Source: Pseudomonas sp. UBA4194
Lineage (GTDB): Bacteria; Pseudomonadota; Gammaproteobacteria; Pseudomonadales; Pseudomonadaceae
Length of the DNA: 51,560 bases
Direction of reading: 5' to 3'
NCBI RefSeq assembly: GCF_002379585.1
Contig: NZ_DFUE01000056.1
Coordinates: forward strand, 43,826-95,385
The position numbers were made by a program, and so were the translations under genes. The first letter of the stretch is position 1. Every line of letters begins with the position of its first letter. Of the stretch, positions 42,149-51,432 are shown in pieces. The notes below the pieces were generated by a model. It ran no database searches. It was not told where the DNA came from and saw only the letters and a program-made list of their open reading frames with translations.

Positions 42149-44878
42149 CTAGCCAAGCAACCCGAGCGTCTTCGCCCGAGCGACCGCCTGGGTGCGCCGC
42201 TCCACCCCCAACTTACCGTTGATATGGCTGGCATGGGTCTTCACGGTGTGCAGCGAGATGAACAGTTCCTCGCTGATTTCCTGATTCGAATGCCCCAGGG
42301 CAATGAGCCGCAATACAGCCAGCTCTCGGCTGCTCAGTGGGTCGTTGACACCCTGAACAGCCGGCACCCGAGCATGCTCCGGCAGCAGCTTCAGCAATGC
42401 CTGCTGCACAGGGCACGGCGGGCGCCGCAGCAGTTGCTCGCGCACCCACACCGGATGGCTGTTGAGCAGAACGTGCAACGGCTGCAGGCCACCGCCCAGG
42501 GTCGCCTGCAAGGTGTGTGCGAACAGTTGGCAGGCCTCGTTCTCTTCGCCCTGCTCGAGCGCCAGCACGACCGATTGCGCCAGCGCGTGTGCGGTGAGCA
42601 GATGGCCACCGCTGTCGCTGCCCTGCTCGGCCAGCCGACGCAAGCGTTGTTGTGCCTGCTCGGGGCAGCCTTGCAGACGCTCCAGCAGGGCCCGTTGCAG
42701 TTCGATGTGCAGAGGCAATTGTGGATGAAACTCGGGGGCGGCCGCTGGCTGTGCCCCGCCGTAGGTCTGGGCCAGGCGCAGCAACCATACTTCTGCCAGA
42801 TCGAGATGGCCTTGGGCGAGCCACAATTCACATTTGAAGACCGTGATCATGGCCAGGTAATACACCGGCGGCACGTCCCAGATGTGCATCAGCCGTTCGG
42901 CTTCGGCCAACTGCGCAAACGCTTCGGGATAATGGCCATCGCGCCCGTCCAACGCCGCCAGGACGCAATGACCGATCAGCACGCTGATGTCGCGACAGGC
43001 CCGGGCTTCCACCAATCCCGCCTGCAGGTGCGCGCGGCCTTCGTCGGCCTTCAGGCACAGCGTCAACAGGTAGCCCTGGTAAAGGGTCAAGCGCCCGCGC
43101 ACGGCATACAAACGCTCCACAGGCAGCCCCTGCAAGCGTGCAAGACCACTGCGAACCTCTTCCAGCGCCCGGGATATCTGGCCGCGCGCCTGCAGCACAC
43201 GAGCGCGGTCGTAGTGGGCCAACGCTTCGAACAACGGGTTGCCCACGCGCTGGGCCAGCTCCAGGGATTGCCGATTCAACGCCCGCGCACGCCAGAAATC
43301 GGTATCGGCAATGGCCAGGTTGGACAATGTCGACAAGCACATCAGCCGTTGCCCGTAGCGTTTGTTCGGCAGGCTTGCCAATGCCTCGGTGCAGTAGGCC
43401 AGGGTTTTTTCCCGATCCCCGCGGCCCCGCGCAATGATCCCGCTCAAGGCCAGCCACTGGGCCAGCATGGAGCGCTGAGCCGTTGCCGACGGCGCTGGCA
43501 GGAATCGACCCAGATGACTGGCCAGCGCCTGCGCCGCATCGAGCTGACAGGCCAGGCCCAGCGCCCAGCTGTACAGCACGATAAGCCTGGGGGTACTGAC
43601 CAGCAGGCTGTCGGGCAGGTCCATTTTCCAACGCAGGAGCATGCCGACGTTCTGCTCGGCCAGTAGCTGCTCTTCCGAAAGGTTCTGCACCAGGTTGGCG
43701 GCCACGTCCAGGTGACCTGCGCGCAGGGCCTGCTCGACCGCTTCATCCAGCAGCCCTTGTTGGCCGAACCAACCGCAGGCGCGCAGATGCAAGGTCGCGG
43801 GCTGCACGCTGATATCCGCCCCCTGACGCGAGCGCAGCAGGTCGGAAAACAAGTGGTGGTAGCGGAACCACTCGCCTTTCTCGTCCAGCGGCACCAGAAA
43901 TACCTGATGGGCCTTCAGGTAGGCCAGCATCGCGGCGCTGTCGTGGCTGTCGCGCATGGCATCGCACAGCCCTACGCAGAAGCGATCCTGGCAGGCCGTG
44001 TCATACAGGAAAGCCTGAATGTCCGGCGGCAAGCGGTCGACAACCTCTTCAAGCAGATAGTCGCGCAGCAGGCCCTCACTGCCATTCAGGCGCTGCGACA
44101 TGGGGTTCTCTGGCGCCGCTTGTCCGGCCGCCAGTTGCCAGAAGCGCAAGCCTGCCACCCAGCCTTCGCTGCGCTGGATCAACGCCCGCAGCGCCGGGGC
44201 GGGCAGTTCACTGGCCTGCCTGCCAAGCACGGCGATAGCTTCGTCGTGGCTCAAGCGCAGATCCTGCTCGCCCAGCTCCAGCAACTGCCCGTGCAGGCGC
44301 ATGCGCGCCAGCTGCCAGGCCGGTCGCTGACGGCTGGTCACCAGCACCTGCAAACCCTCGGGCCGCTGCTGCAGCAGGAACTGCAAGCACGCATCGAGCA
44401 CTTCGCCCTGAGCCAGATGATAGTCATCCAGCACCAGCAGCAACGGACGTTGCATGCTGAGGCACGGACGCAATTCTTCGAAGAGGCCTTCCAGCCAGTG
44501 CTCGAAAGCGAAAGGTTGATGACGCTGGCGCATGCCCAACAACACAGCGGCAGGGCTGCCAATCTCGGGGAAATGCAGTTGCAGGCCTTCGAGCAGCCGT
44601 TCCAGGAAGCGGCCGGCGTCGGCATCGCGTCGATCAAGGCTGAGCCAGAGGCTTTTCCAGGCCGGCGGCAGGTTCTGGCAGAACTCCACCGCCAGCGAAC
44701 TCTTGCCAAAGCCGGCTGGGGCGCACAGCAGCAACAGATGCCCCCCCGCAGCGGCCAGCCGTTCACACAGCGCCGGGCGAGCCACATGGCCCTGGGGCAA
44801 AGGTGGGCGGAAGCTGGTTCTGCGCGGCATCGCGGCGACAGGATGCGCGATGGCTGGCGTGCTGGACAGATCAGTCAT
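42149..44878 (-). CDS. MalT-like LuxR-family transcriptional regulator
   Basis: A 909-residue STAND-type regulator. The P-loop (APAGFGKSS, about 53-61) and the Walker B region (LLLVLDDYHLA) belong to an NTPase that senses a ligand. A long TPR-like region from about 370 to 800 precedes a C-terminal LuxR helix-turn-helix (LSSRELAVLRLIALGHSNQEISEELFISLHTVKTHASHIN). Inducer unknown. It lies beside DUF1329/DUF1302/acyl-CoA ligase genes on the same strand and probably activates them. Start 44878 has a modest AGAGCC site; M17 is an alternative. Confidence 0.92.
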   Translation of the reverse strand: MTDLSSTPAIAHPVAAMPRRTSFRPPLPQGHVARPALCERLAAAGGHLLLLCAPAGFGKSSLAVEFCQNLPPAWKSLWLSLDRRDADAGRFLERLLEGLQLHFPEIGSPAAVLLGMRQRHQPFAFEHWLEGLFEELRPCLSMQRPLLLVLDDYHLAQGEVLDACLQFLLQQRPEGLQVLVTSRQRPAWQLARMRLHGQLLELGEQDLRLSHDEAIAVLGRQASELPAPALRALIQRSEGWVAGLRFWQLAAGQAAPENPMSQRLNGSEGLLRDYLLEEVVDRLPPDIQAFLYDTACQDRFCVGLCDAMRDSHDSAAMLAYLKAHQVFLVPLDEKGEWFRYHHLFSDLLRSRQGADISVQPATLHLRACGWFGQQGLLDEAVEQALRAGHLDVAANLVQNLSEEQLLAEQNVGMLLRWKMDLPDSLLVSTPRLIVLYSWALGLACQLDAAQALASHLGRFLPAPSATAQRSMLAQWLALSGIIARGRGDREKTLAYCTEALASLPNKRYGQRLMCLSTLSNLAIADTDFWRARALNRQSLELAQRVGNPLFEALAHYDRARVLQARGQISRALEEVRSGLARLQGLPVERLYAVRGRLTLYQGYLLTLCLKADEGRAHLQAGLVEARACRDISVLIGHCVLAALDGRDGHYPEAFAQLAEAERLMHIWDVPPVYYLAMITVFKCELWLAQGHLDLAEVWLLRLAQTYGGAQPAAAPEFHPQLPLHIELQRALLERLQGCPEQAQQRLRRLAEQGSDSGGHLLTAHALAQSVVLALEQGEENEACQLFAHTLQATLGGGLQPLHVLLNSHPVWVREQLLRRPPCPVQQALLKLLPEHARVPAVQGVNDPLSSRELAVLRLIALGHSNQEISEELFISLHTVKTHASHINGKLGVERRTQAVARAKTLGLLG

Positions 44879-45018
44879 GGCCGGCTCTTGTTAGTGCTGC
44901 TTCGGCTAGGTGATGTCCGCAGACTAGCGGGTAATTCGAGGTAATTGAATATGGGCAGGGTTATTTCAGTGGGGGAATGCAACAAAGTGTGACAGGTGCA
45001 GGCGTCGGTGCCTGTGCC

Positions 45019-45240
45019 GGCCCCATCGCGGGTAGAACCCGCTCCCACAGGGTTCGGCGCAGGGGGCTTGAAACGGAACAGGTCTGATGACACAGAGGGA
45101 CATTGCAAGCCTCGCTTGCCATGCCCCCCTGTGTAGCCACACCTCCTGTCCTGTGCAGGCACACTCCCTGTTCTGTCTACACACACCTCCTGTGTCTATA
45201 CACCCCTCCTGTGGGAGCGGGTTCTACCCGCGATGAGGCC
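45019..45240. repeat. REP family C inverted pair
   Basis: An inverted copy at 45019-45051 and a direct copy at 45206-45240 of the CTGTGGGAGCGGGTTCTACC element. Between them is a stretch rich in CTCCTGT / ACACAC. The 44879-45269 gap has no gene; it holds this pair and the regulator's promoter region. Confidence 0.85.
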
Positions 45241-45269
45241 GGTACAGCCCCGCCACCATCACGGTCGAA

Positions 45270-46634
45270 TCACCGCACGCCATCCTGACGCAACGCTGCT
45301 GGCGTGAAGTCAGCCGTGGTGGCAGTGAACCCGAACTCGTAGGCCTGCTTCTCCTCGTTCTTCATGCCCAGCGCCAGATACCGCCCGGACTGCAGGTCGT
45401 ACAGCGTCTCCAGGGCATACCAGGGCACCTGCTTGTCGTAGTAGTTCTGGGCATGGGCTTCGGCTACGCGCCAGAGCTGGCCACGGCCGTCGTAATGATC
45501 GATCACTGCCGCCTGCCAGGTGTCTTCGTCGATGTAGAAGTCACGCTTGGCGTAGATATGCCGCTGACCGGGCTTCAACGTCGCCACCACATGCCACACG
45601 CGACGCAGCTCGTAACGTGCCAGGTCCTGGTTGATGTGTCCGGCCTTGATGATGTCGGCGTACTTGAGGCTCGGCGAGTCCAGTTTATAGCTGTCCTGGG
45701 CGGTGAACATTTCCATCTTGCCCTCCAGCTTCCAGTCATAGCGGTCCGGAGCGCCGTTGAACATGTCCAGGTTATCGGACGTGCGCAGGCCGTCCGCCGC
45801 AGTACCCGGTCCGTCGTAGGCCACCTGCGGCGCGCGTCGTACGCGGCGCTGGCCGGCGTTGTAGATCCACGCCTGGCGCGGCTCGGCCACCTGATCGAGG
45901 GTTTCGTGGACCAGCAGCACGGTCCCGGCCAGACGCGCCGGGGCGGTAACGCTCTGCTTGAAATAGAACAGCACGTTGCCTGGATTCTTCGGATCGAAAT
46001 CCTTCATCTTGTCGCGGAACACGAACTGGTCCTGGAAGTACACCAGGCTGTAGGAGCCATTGGGTTGCGGCGTCGCCTGGGTGACCCGACGCGTCACGCT
46101 GCCACCGCGGTAACGGGTGATATGGTTCCAGATGACTTCCATGCCACTTTGCGGAATGGGAAACGGCACGGCGGTCTGGAAATTCTCCAGGCCGTTGCCT
46201 TCACCGATCAGCTTGGTGCTGGTGGCGTTCTGCTTGATGGCGGCGAACACCTCATCCGGCACCGTGGCACCCCGATGAGAGGGATAGACCGGCATCTTGA
46301 AGGTCTCGGGGTAACGCTTGAACATCGCGTACTGCCCCGGGGCCAGCTTGGCCTTGTACTGCTCCACATTCTGCGCGGTGATGGTGAACAGTGGTTTCTC
46401 GTTGCCATAGGGGTTGGAGAGAAAGCCCTTGGCGTCGGCCGTACCGGCGTTTTTCGCCATTGGCGTCCACGCCGGGATCGAGCCGTCGGCGTTGCCGGCT
46501 TTCTCGGCGCCCATGGGCGTCAGGGTCGTCCCCAGCTTGGCAGCCTCACTGGCCGACACCGCCGCCATCACACCGGTGGCCATCAGCGACAATCCCAGCA
46601 CACCTGCCTGCATCAACATTCTGCTTTTTTTCAT
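45270..46634 (-). CDS. DUF1329 domain-containing protein (LolA-like, secreted)
   Basis: A 454-residue periplasmic protein. The signal peptide covers about residues 1-25 (SLMATGVMAAVSA). The DUF1329 body includes GQYAMFKRYPETFKMPVYPSHR, FQDQFVFRDKMKDFDP, LDMFNGAPDRYDWKLEGK and YAKRDFYIDEDTWQAAV. DUF1329 proteins have a LolA/LppX-like fold for hydrophobic ligands and sit beside DUF1302 and RND exporters. ATG 46634 follows AGGAAGAC, 26 bp after DUF1302. A role in moving a lipid-like substrate is inferred. Confidence 0.9.
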   Translation of the reverse strand: MKKSRMLMQAGVLGLSLMATGVMAAVSASEAAKLGTTLTPMGAEKAGNADGSIPAWTPMAKNAGTADAKGFLSNPYGNEKPLFTITAQNVEQYKAKLAPGQYAMFKRYPETFKMPVYPSHRGATVPDEVFAAIKQNATSTKLIGEGNGLENFQTAVPFPIPQSGMEVIWNHITRYRGGSVTRRVTQATPQPNGSYSLVYFQDQFVFRDKMKDFDPKNPGNVLFYFKQSVTAPARLAGTVLLVHETLDQVAEPRQAWIYNAGQRRVRRAPQVAYDGPGTAADGLRTSDNLDMFNGAPDRYDWKLEGKMEMFTAQDSYKLDSPSLKYADIIKAGHINQDLARYELRRVWHVVATLKPGQRHIYAKRDFYIDEDTWQAAVIDHYDGRGQLWRVAEAHAQNYYDKQVPWYALETLYDLQSGRYLALGMKNEEKQAYEFGFTATTADFTPAALRQDGVR

Positions 46635-46660
46635 GTGTTTGTCTTCCTGAAAGACCGACC

Positions 46661-48538
46661 TTAGAAGTTCACGCCGAAGCTGAGCGCGACGAAGTCGCGG
46701 TCATCCACGGTGGTGTACTTGCCGTCGAAGAAGTTGGTGTAGGAAAGGCTCGCGGTGTAAGTGTTCTGGTACTCCGCATCCAGGCCCAGGCTGACCGCCT
46801 TGCGACCCTCTTCGAAGTTGCCCCCAGGACCCGGCGAGTAACCGGACACGTCATGGGACCACGCTACGCTGGGCTTGAGATTGACCCCCGCCACTACGCT
46901 GTTGTAGTCCCAGATCGCCCTCGCGCGGTAGCCCCACGACGTGGTGGTGGTGAAACCACCGTTGGTGCAGTTGCGTGAGCGGTTGTTGGTTGCAGCGCCT
47001 AGCCCGGCGCCATTGATAGTGCTGGTGTTGAGAATCTGCGAGCAGGTGTTCAGGGCGCCCGTGGCCGGCAATGCACCTGGACCGAACACCGGGTCGCGGC
47101 CGTAGCGCAGCTCGGAACTGCTTTCCAGGCCGCCGACGTGGGTCACGCCCACCTCGCCCACCACGGTCAGACGCTCGGCACCCATCACCTGGTCGAAGAA
47201 GTGAGTCAGTGTGGTCTGGAACTGGGTGATTTCCTTGCGCCGATAGCCGGGAAGATCCTGCCCTGGTGTACCGCTGATCAGCGAGGCGTTGGTGAACGCC
47301 CCGCCCAGAGGACGCACGCCCGCGTAGAGAATGTCTGTGGTGTTGAGCTGCACGGGCGCGTTGGGCCGGTAGCTCAGCTCGCCGCTCCATGCCGTGCCGG
47401 TGGGCAAGGTGGTGGAAAAGCTCAGGCCATAGAGGCGAATGTCTTCGGGGTACTCCACGTAATAGCTCGAGTTGCCAGCCACGATCAACGGCGCCAGCGC
47501 ACCCGCCCGGGCAGCGGCGGCATAAGCGGCCGGGGATGCAGCTTTACCGCTGAAGATCGGAGCGCGGCTGTGGTAGTTCATGAAATAGGCACCGAACTCG
47601 GTGTCCAGCGGGTCGTAGTTGTAGCGAAAGGCGACACCGAACTGGCCGCCGTCGCGAGCATCGCGGTCGGGGCCGCGGCGCACCAGCACGCCTTCGCTGT
47701 TGATGTCCACCCCCGAAGCGGTCAGCAATGGCAAGGCTGCGCCAGGAATCGTCGAGCGTGTGTTGAGCAGGCGCAGGTTATTGCTGCAGCCGTCGGCAAT
47801 CACGTCCGGCTGGGAGAAGAACGTGCCGCAGTTGTCGACGACGGTCTGATCCCATTCCAGTTGGTAGAAAGCTTCGGCCGACAGGTTGTCGGTCAGGCTC
47901 TGAGACACGTAGAACATGTTGACCGGGATCAGCCCTTCCTTGACCTCAGCCCCTGGGCGACGGAACGCGGCGACATCGATCGGGTTGATCGAGTTGATAC
48001 CATTCTGGATGAAGGTGCTCTCACCCCAGCTGACGACCTGCTTGCCCAGGCGTACGGAGCCCGGCTGATCGGCAATCGCATAGTTGTGATAGACGAAGGC
48101 GTCGAGGATCTGCCCGCCGGAAGACTGCGCGCCTTCCTTGCGGTTCGAATCGCTGATGTCCTTGAACTGTCGACCTTCGTCCTTGAGTTCGAAGTCGTAC
48201 CAGTACTTGCCGCGAATGAACACGCCGGTATCGCCGTACTTGAGCTCCAGGTCGTGCAGGCCCTTGAAGATCTTGGAGAAGGTTTCGCCCTTCTTGAAGT
48301 TCAGGTGACCGTCGTCGGAGGTCTGCGACAACCCGTGCCCGCCGTTGTTGACGCCGATCAGGTTCTTGTTCGGACTGGCGGTGGACCAGCTCGCGCCAAC
48401 CGACAGCGAGGAGTCGAATTGACCTTCGATTTCACCGATGTTGAAACTGACGGCAAAGGCCGGCGCGGCCAGGGATGAAGCGATGCTGACGGCCAACGGC
48501 AGTTTCGCCCGGCGCCAGAAAGGATTTGCTGAGGTCAT
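46661..48538 (-). CDS. DUF1302 outer-membrane-like protein
   Basis: A 625-residue protein with a signal peptide (residues 1-28, LAAPAFA) and beta-barrel features: alternating aromatic strands and a C-terminal FVALSFGVNF. The DUF1302 family is thought to be an outer-membrane channel or receptor for hydrophobic compounds. ATG 48538 follows GGAGTAGCG; the longer frame to 48706 runs into the promoter. It precedes DUF1329 in the same transcript. The permease that commonly accompanies the pair is absent. Confidence 0.9.
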   Translation of the reverse strand: MTSANPFWRRAKLPLAVSIASSLAAPAFAVSFNIGEIEGQFDSSLSVGASWSTASPNKNLIGVNNGGHGLSQTSDDGHLNFKKGETFSKIFKGLHDLELKYGDTGVFIRGKYWYDFELKDEGRQFKDISDSNRKEGAQSSGGQILDAFVYHNYAIADQPGSVRLGKQVVSWGESTFIQNGINSINPIDVAAFRRPGAEVKEGLIPVNMFYVSQSLTDNLSAEAFYQLEWDQTVVDNCGTFFSQPDVIADGCSNNLRLLNTRSTIPGAALPLLTASGVDINSEGVLVRRGPDRDARDGGQFGVAFRYNYDPLDTEFGAYFMNYHSRAPIFSGKAASPAAYAAAARAGALAPLIVAGNSSYYVEYPEDIRLYGLSFSTTLPTGTAWSGELSYRPNAPVQLNTTDILYAGVRPLGGAFTNASLISGTPGQDLPGYRRKEITQFQTTLTHFFDQVMGAERLTVVGEVGVTHVGGLESSSELRYGRDPVFGPGALPATGALNTCSQILNTSTINGAGLGAATNNRSRNCTNGGFTTTTSWGYRARAIWDYNSVVAGVNLKPSVAWSHDVSGYSPGPGGNFEEGRKAVSLGLDAEYQNTYTASLSYTNFFDGKYTTVDDRDFVALSFGVNF

Positions 48539-48873
48539 CGACGCTACTCCATGTTCATTATTGTTATGGCAGTGAGCCCCTTGGAAAACCTTCGGCCAGG
48601 CGCCTGTCCAAGTCCCCGCGAACGGTCGAAGTCGTGTATCGCCAGCGTCGCGCGACGTGACAAAGGCGATACATCTGTGCAAACGACTATAGCTAGCGGC
48701 CACCACTGCATGATCCCTCTAAAGTGTGATTTGCAGCGCCGACCCGCAGGCGTGAGTCATGAGCTGTCTTGCCGTTATCGGCAGGCGCAATCATGGCTTA
48801 ATTTAACGGCTTGGCAAGGCGACGAATGGCCACGAGGTGTCTGCCGCGCTGGTTTCAGCGCGGCGCAAAGGGA
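48539..48873. other. Gap between DUF1302 and acyl-CoA ligase
   Basis: A 335-bp region without a gene. It should hold the promoter for DUF1302-DUF1329 (leftward); candidate -10 TATAGT is on the - strand near 48690. A GCCGCGCTG / CAGCGCGGC hairpin at about 48842-48863 follows the ligase stop but lacks a T-run. No other structure was seen. Confidence 0.55.
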
Positions 48874-50553
48874 TCAGAGGGTCGACAGAAAGGTACTGTT
48901 GGCAGCTTGCCACTCAAGTATTTCAACACGTATCCGTTTCTTGTCGAGCTTGCCGACGCTGGTCTTGGGAATTTCTGTAACAAGGGCGATCTGGCTTGGA
49001 ATCGCCCACTTGTTGATGTGTCCCAATTCCACGAATGGCTTGAGATGTTCCTTGAGCTCGGCGGCGCTCAGCGCCTGCCCTTCATGCAGTACCAGCAGGG
49101 CAAAAGGCCGCTCCCCCCATTGCGGGTCGGGAATGCCCACCACTGCTACTTCGCGTATCGCGGCGTGGCGACTGATCAGGTCTTCCAGTTCCAGGGACGA
49201 TACCCATTCACCGCCCGTCTTGATCACGTCCTTGATGCGATCACGAATATCGATCACGCCCATGGCGTCCAGCGTGGCGACGTCACCGGTGTGCAGCCAA
49301 CCGCCTTGCCACAGTTCGGCGCCCTTTTGCGGCTCGCGGTAGTAGCCCATGGTCAGCCAGGGCGCGCGCAACACCAACTCGCCCTGGGTCTGGCCGTCGG
49401 CGGGCAGAAAGTTGCCTTGGGTATCGACGATGGCCGTTTCCACCAGGGGCACCGGCACACCGGCCTTGATCCGATAGGTGATGCACTCGTCGTCACCGCT
49501 GTCCAGCAGCTCTTCGTTCAAGTGCGCGCAGGAAATCAGCGGGCAGGTTTCCGACATGCCGTAGGCTGCCGTCAGCTGGATACCGCGGGCTTTGGCGGCC
49601 TGGTACAAGGCGCGGTTCAGTGCGCTGCCGCCGATGATGATCTTCCAACCCTTGAAATCCAGATCGGCAGCTGCCTTGCAGTTGAGCAACATCTGCAGAA
49701 TGGTGGGCACGCAATGGGAGAACGTGACCTTTTCCCGCTGCCACAACTGGACCAGCATGTCGGGCTCGTAGCGACCGGGGTAGACCTGCTTGATGCCCAT
49801 CATGGTGGCGGCATAGGGGATGCCCCAGGCGTGCACGTGGAACATCGGGGTGATGGGCATGTAGACGTCGTTGGTGCCCAGTAACCGAGTGCTGTCTACG
49901 CTGCCCACCACCGCCGCCTCGGTCAGGGTGTGCAGGACCAGCTGGCGATGGGTGAAATACACGCCCTTGGGATTGCCCGTCGTGCCAGTGGTGTAGAAAG
50001 TGGTGGCCACCGAGTTTTCGTCGAAGTCGGGAAAATCATAGACGGGGCTGGCCGCTTCCAGCAATTGCTCGTACTCACCGATGAGTCCCGGCAGGTCGGC
50101 GCTCTTGTCCGGACCGTCGGTGAGCAACAGGGTTTTTTCCACCGTCTTGAGATGGCCGGCGATACCGTTGTACAGCCCGATGAAGTCGCTGTTGACCAAT
50201 ACGAACTTGTCATCGGCGTGGTTCATGGTGAACAGGATTTGTTCCGGCGACAGCCGTACGTTGATGGTATGGATGACGGCACCGATCATCGGCACCGCGA
50301 ACATGCATTCCAGGTAGCGATGGCTGTCCCAATCCATCACCGCCACCGTGTCGCCTGCCCTGACCCCGGCCTCGGTCAGCACATTGGCCAGCCGCGCGAT
50401 GCGCTCGCCCAAGGTCAGATAGCTATAGCGCAGCTGGTCGCGGTAGACGATCTCGCGGGTTTTCTCGTAACGGCGCCCCGACATCAGCAACCGCTTGATC
50501 AGCAGCGGGTATTGGTAGGCCCCTTCGGCCGGCGGAATCACGCGAGTCTGCAT
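48874..50553 (-). CDS. Fatty acid / medium-chain acyl-CoA synthetase
   Basis: A 559-residue AMP-forming ligase. The phosphate loop YTTGTTGNPKGVYF, the adenine motif AAYGMSETCPLISC, the hinge IKDVIKTGGEWVSSLE and the catalytic C-terminal Lys in SVGKLDKKRIR are all present. It resembles AlkK-type medium-chain acyl-CoA synthetases, which activate fatty acids to CoA thioesters for beta-oxidation. ATG 50553 follows GGAGCCC. It lies beyond DUF1302 on the same strand; substrate is inferred, not measured. Confidence 0.92.
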   Translation of the reverse strand: MQTRVIPPAEGAYQYPLLIKRLLMSGRRYEKTREIVYRDQLRYSYLTLGERIARLANVLTEAGVRAGDTVAVMDWDSHRYLECMFAVPMIGAVIHTINVRLSPEQILFTMNHADDKFVLVNSDFIGLYNGIAGHLKTVEKTLLLTDGPDKSADLPGLIGEYEQLLEAASPVYDFPDFDENSVATTFYTTGTTGNPKGVYFTHRQLVLHTLTEAAVVGSVDSTRLLGTNDVYMPITPMFHVHAWGIPYAATMMGIKQVYPGRYEPDMLVQLWQREKVTFSHCVPTILQMLLNCKAAADLDFKGWKIIIGGSALNRALYQAAKARGIQLTAAYGMSETCPLISCAHLNEELLDSGDDECITYRIKAGVPVPLVETAIVDTQGNFLPADGQTQGELVLRAPWLTMGYYREPQKGAELWQGGWLHTGDVATLDAMGVIDIRDRIKDVIKTGGEWVSSLELEDLISRHAAIREVAVVGIPDPQWGERPFALLVLHEGQALSAAELKEHLKPFVELGHINKWAIPSQIALVTEIPKTSVGKLDKKRIRVEILEWQAANSTFLSTL

Positions 50554-50666
50554 CGTGGGGCTCCTGTTTCTGAGTGCGAGGAACGTGGCTCGTTTCTACA
50601 CTCTAGTTGCCCTTGGACGCTGTCAAATCAGCCAAAGGGATGATTCGACAGCACACACGTTGCCGA

Positions 50667-51296
50667 TCAGTGCATTTCGGTCAGGGCGATCTTCACCCCG
50701 AGTGCCACCAGCACGGCGCCCATGGCCCGATCGAACCAATGGCCCATGCGAGCGAACCCGGCGCGCACGCGCGCCTGGCTGAACAGCATGGCCACCAGGC
50801 AGAACCAGGCGCCGGTGGCCACGGCCAGATAGACGCCATAGCCGGCCTGCACCAGCAGCGGCGTATGGGGGTTGATGACCACGGTGAACAGGGAGAGGAA
50901 GAACAGCGTGGCCTTGGGGTTCAGGCCGTTGGTCATGAATCCGGCGACGAAGGCGGCCTTCGGGGTGCGCTCGACGTGCTGCGCCACTGGCGCATCGGTG
51001 GTGGCGGCGGCGGGCTTGGCGCGCAGTGCCTTGTAGCCGATGTACAACAGATAGGCAGCGGCGGCCCACTTCAGGATGTTGAACAGCACGATGGACTGAG
51101 ACACGATCAAGCCGATGCCCAGCAACGAATAGCCCACGTGCAGGAATATCGCGGTGCCCACGCCGCAGGCAGTCCATGTGCCGGCACGACGGCCGTGGGT
51201 GACGCTTTCGCGGACCACCACGGCGAAGTCAGGGCCCGGGCTGGCCACCGCCAGCAGATGGATGAGCGCAACGGTGAGAAATTCTGTCCAGTACAT
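50667..51296 (-). CDS. LysE family amino-acid exporter
   Basis: A 209-residue inner-membrane protein with about six hydrophobic segments and the LysE/RhtB features ASPGPDFAVVVRES, GIGLIVSQSIVLFNILKWAAAAYLLYIGY and FMTNGLNPKATLFFLSLF. The family exports basic or hydroxy amino acids or homoserine lactones. The substrate here is unknown. No regulator is adjacent. Confidence 0.9.
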   Translation of the reverse strand: MYWTEFLTVALIHLLAVASPGPDFAVVVRESVTHGRRAGTWTACGVGTAIFLHVGYSLLGIGLIVSQSIVLFNILKWAAAAYLLYIGYKALRAKPAAATTDAPVAQHVERTPKAAFVAGFMTNGLNPKATLFFLSLFTVVINPHTPLLVQAGYGVYLAVATGAWFCLVAMLFSQARVRAGFARMGHWFDRAMGAVLVALGVKIALTEMH

Positions 51297-51432
51297 GGGT
51301 GGGGGCTCCGCGGGGCAGTTGTTACAAGATTGTTCCGGGGGGATACCTTACGCGGGATGGGAGGGATTCGACAGGTACAGTTGGGGGTGGAATCTGTTGC
51401 ATGGGCTGGTTGCGGCATGGTTTGGGGGCGGG

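Noticed and set aside
42224..43666. 480-codon open frame on the + strand inside the MalT-like gene
   Set aside because: A shadow of the regulator, which has full domain structure on the - strand.
45453..46664. 403-codon frame antisense to DUF1329
   Set aside because: The DUF1329 protein has a signal peptide, family motifs and a ribosome site; the antisense product has none.
47138..48478. 446-codon frame antisense to DUF1302
   Set aside because: Same reason: no family, no start signal, and it mirrors the third-position GC of the real gene.
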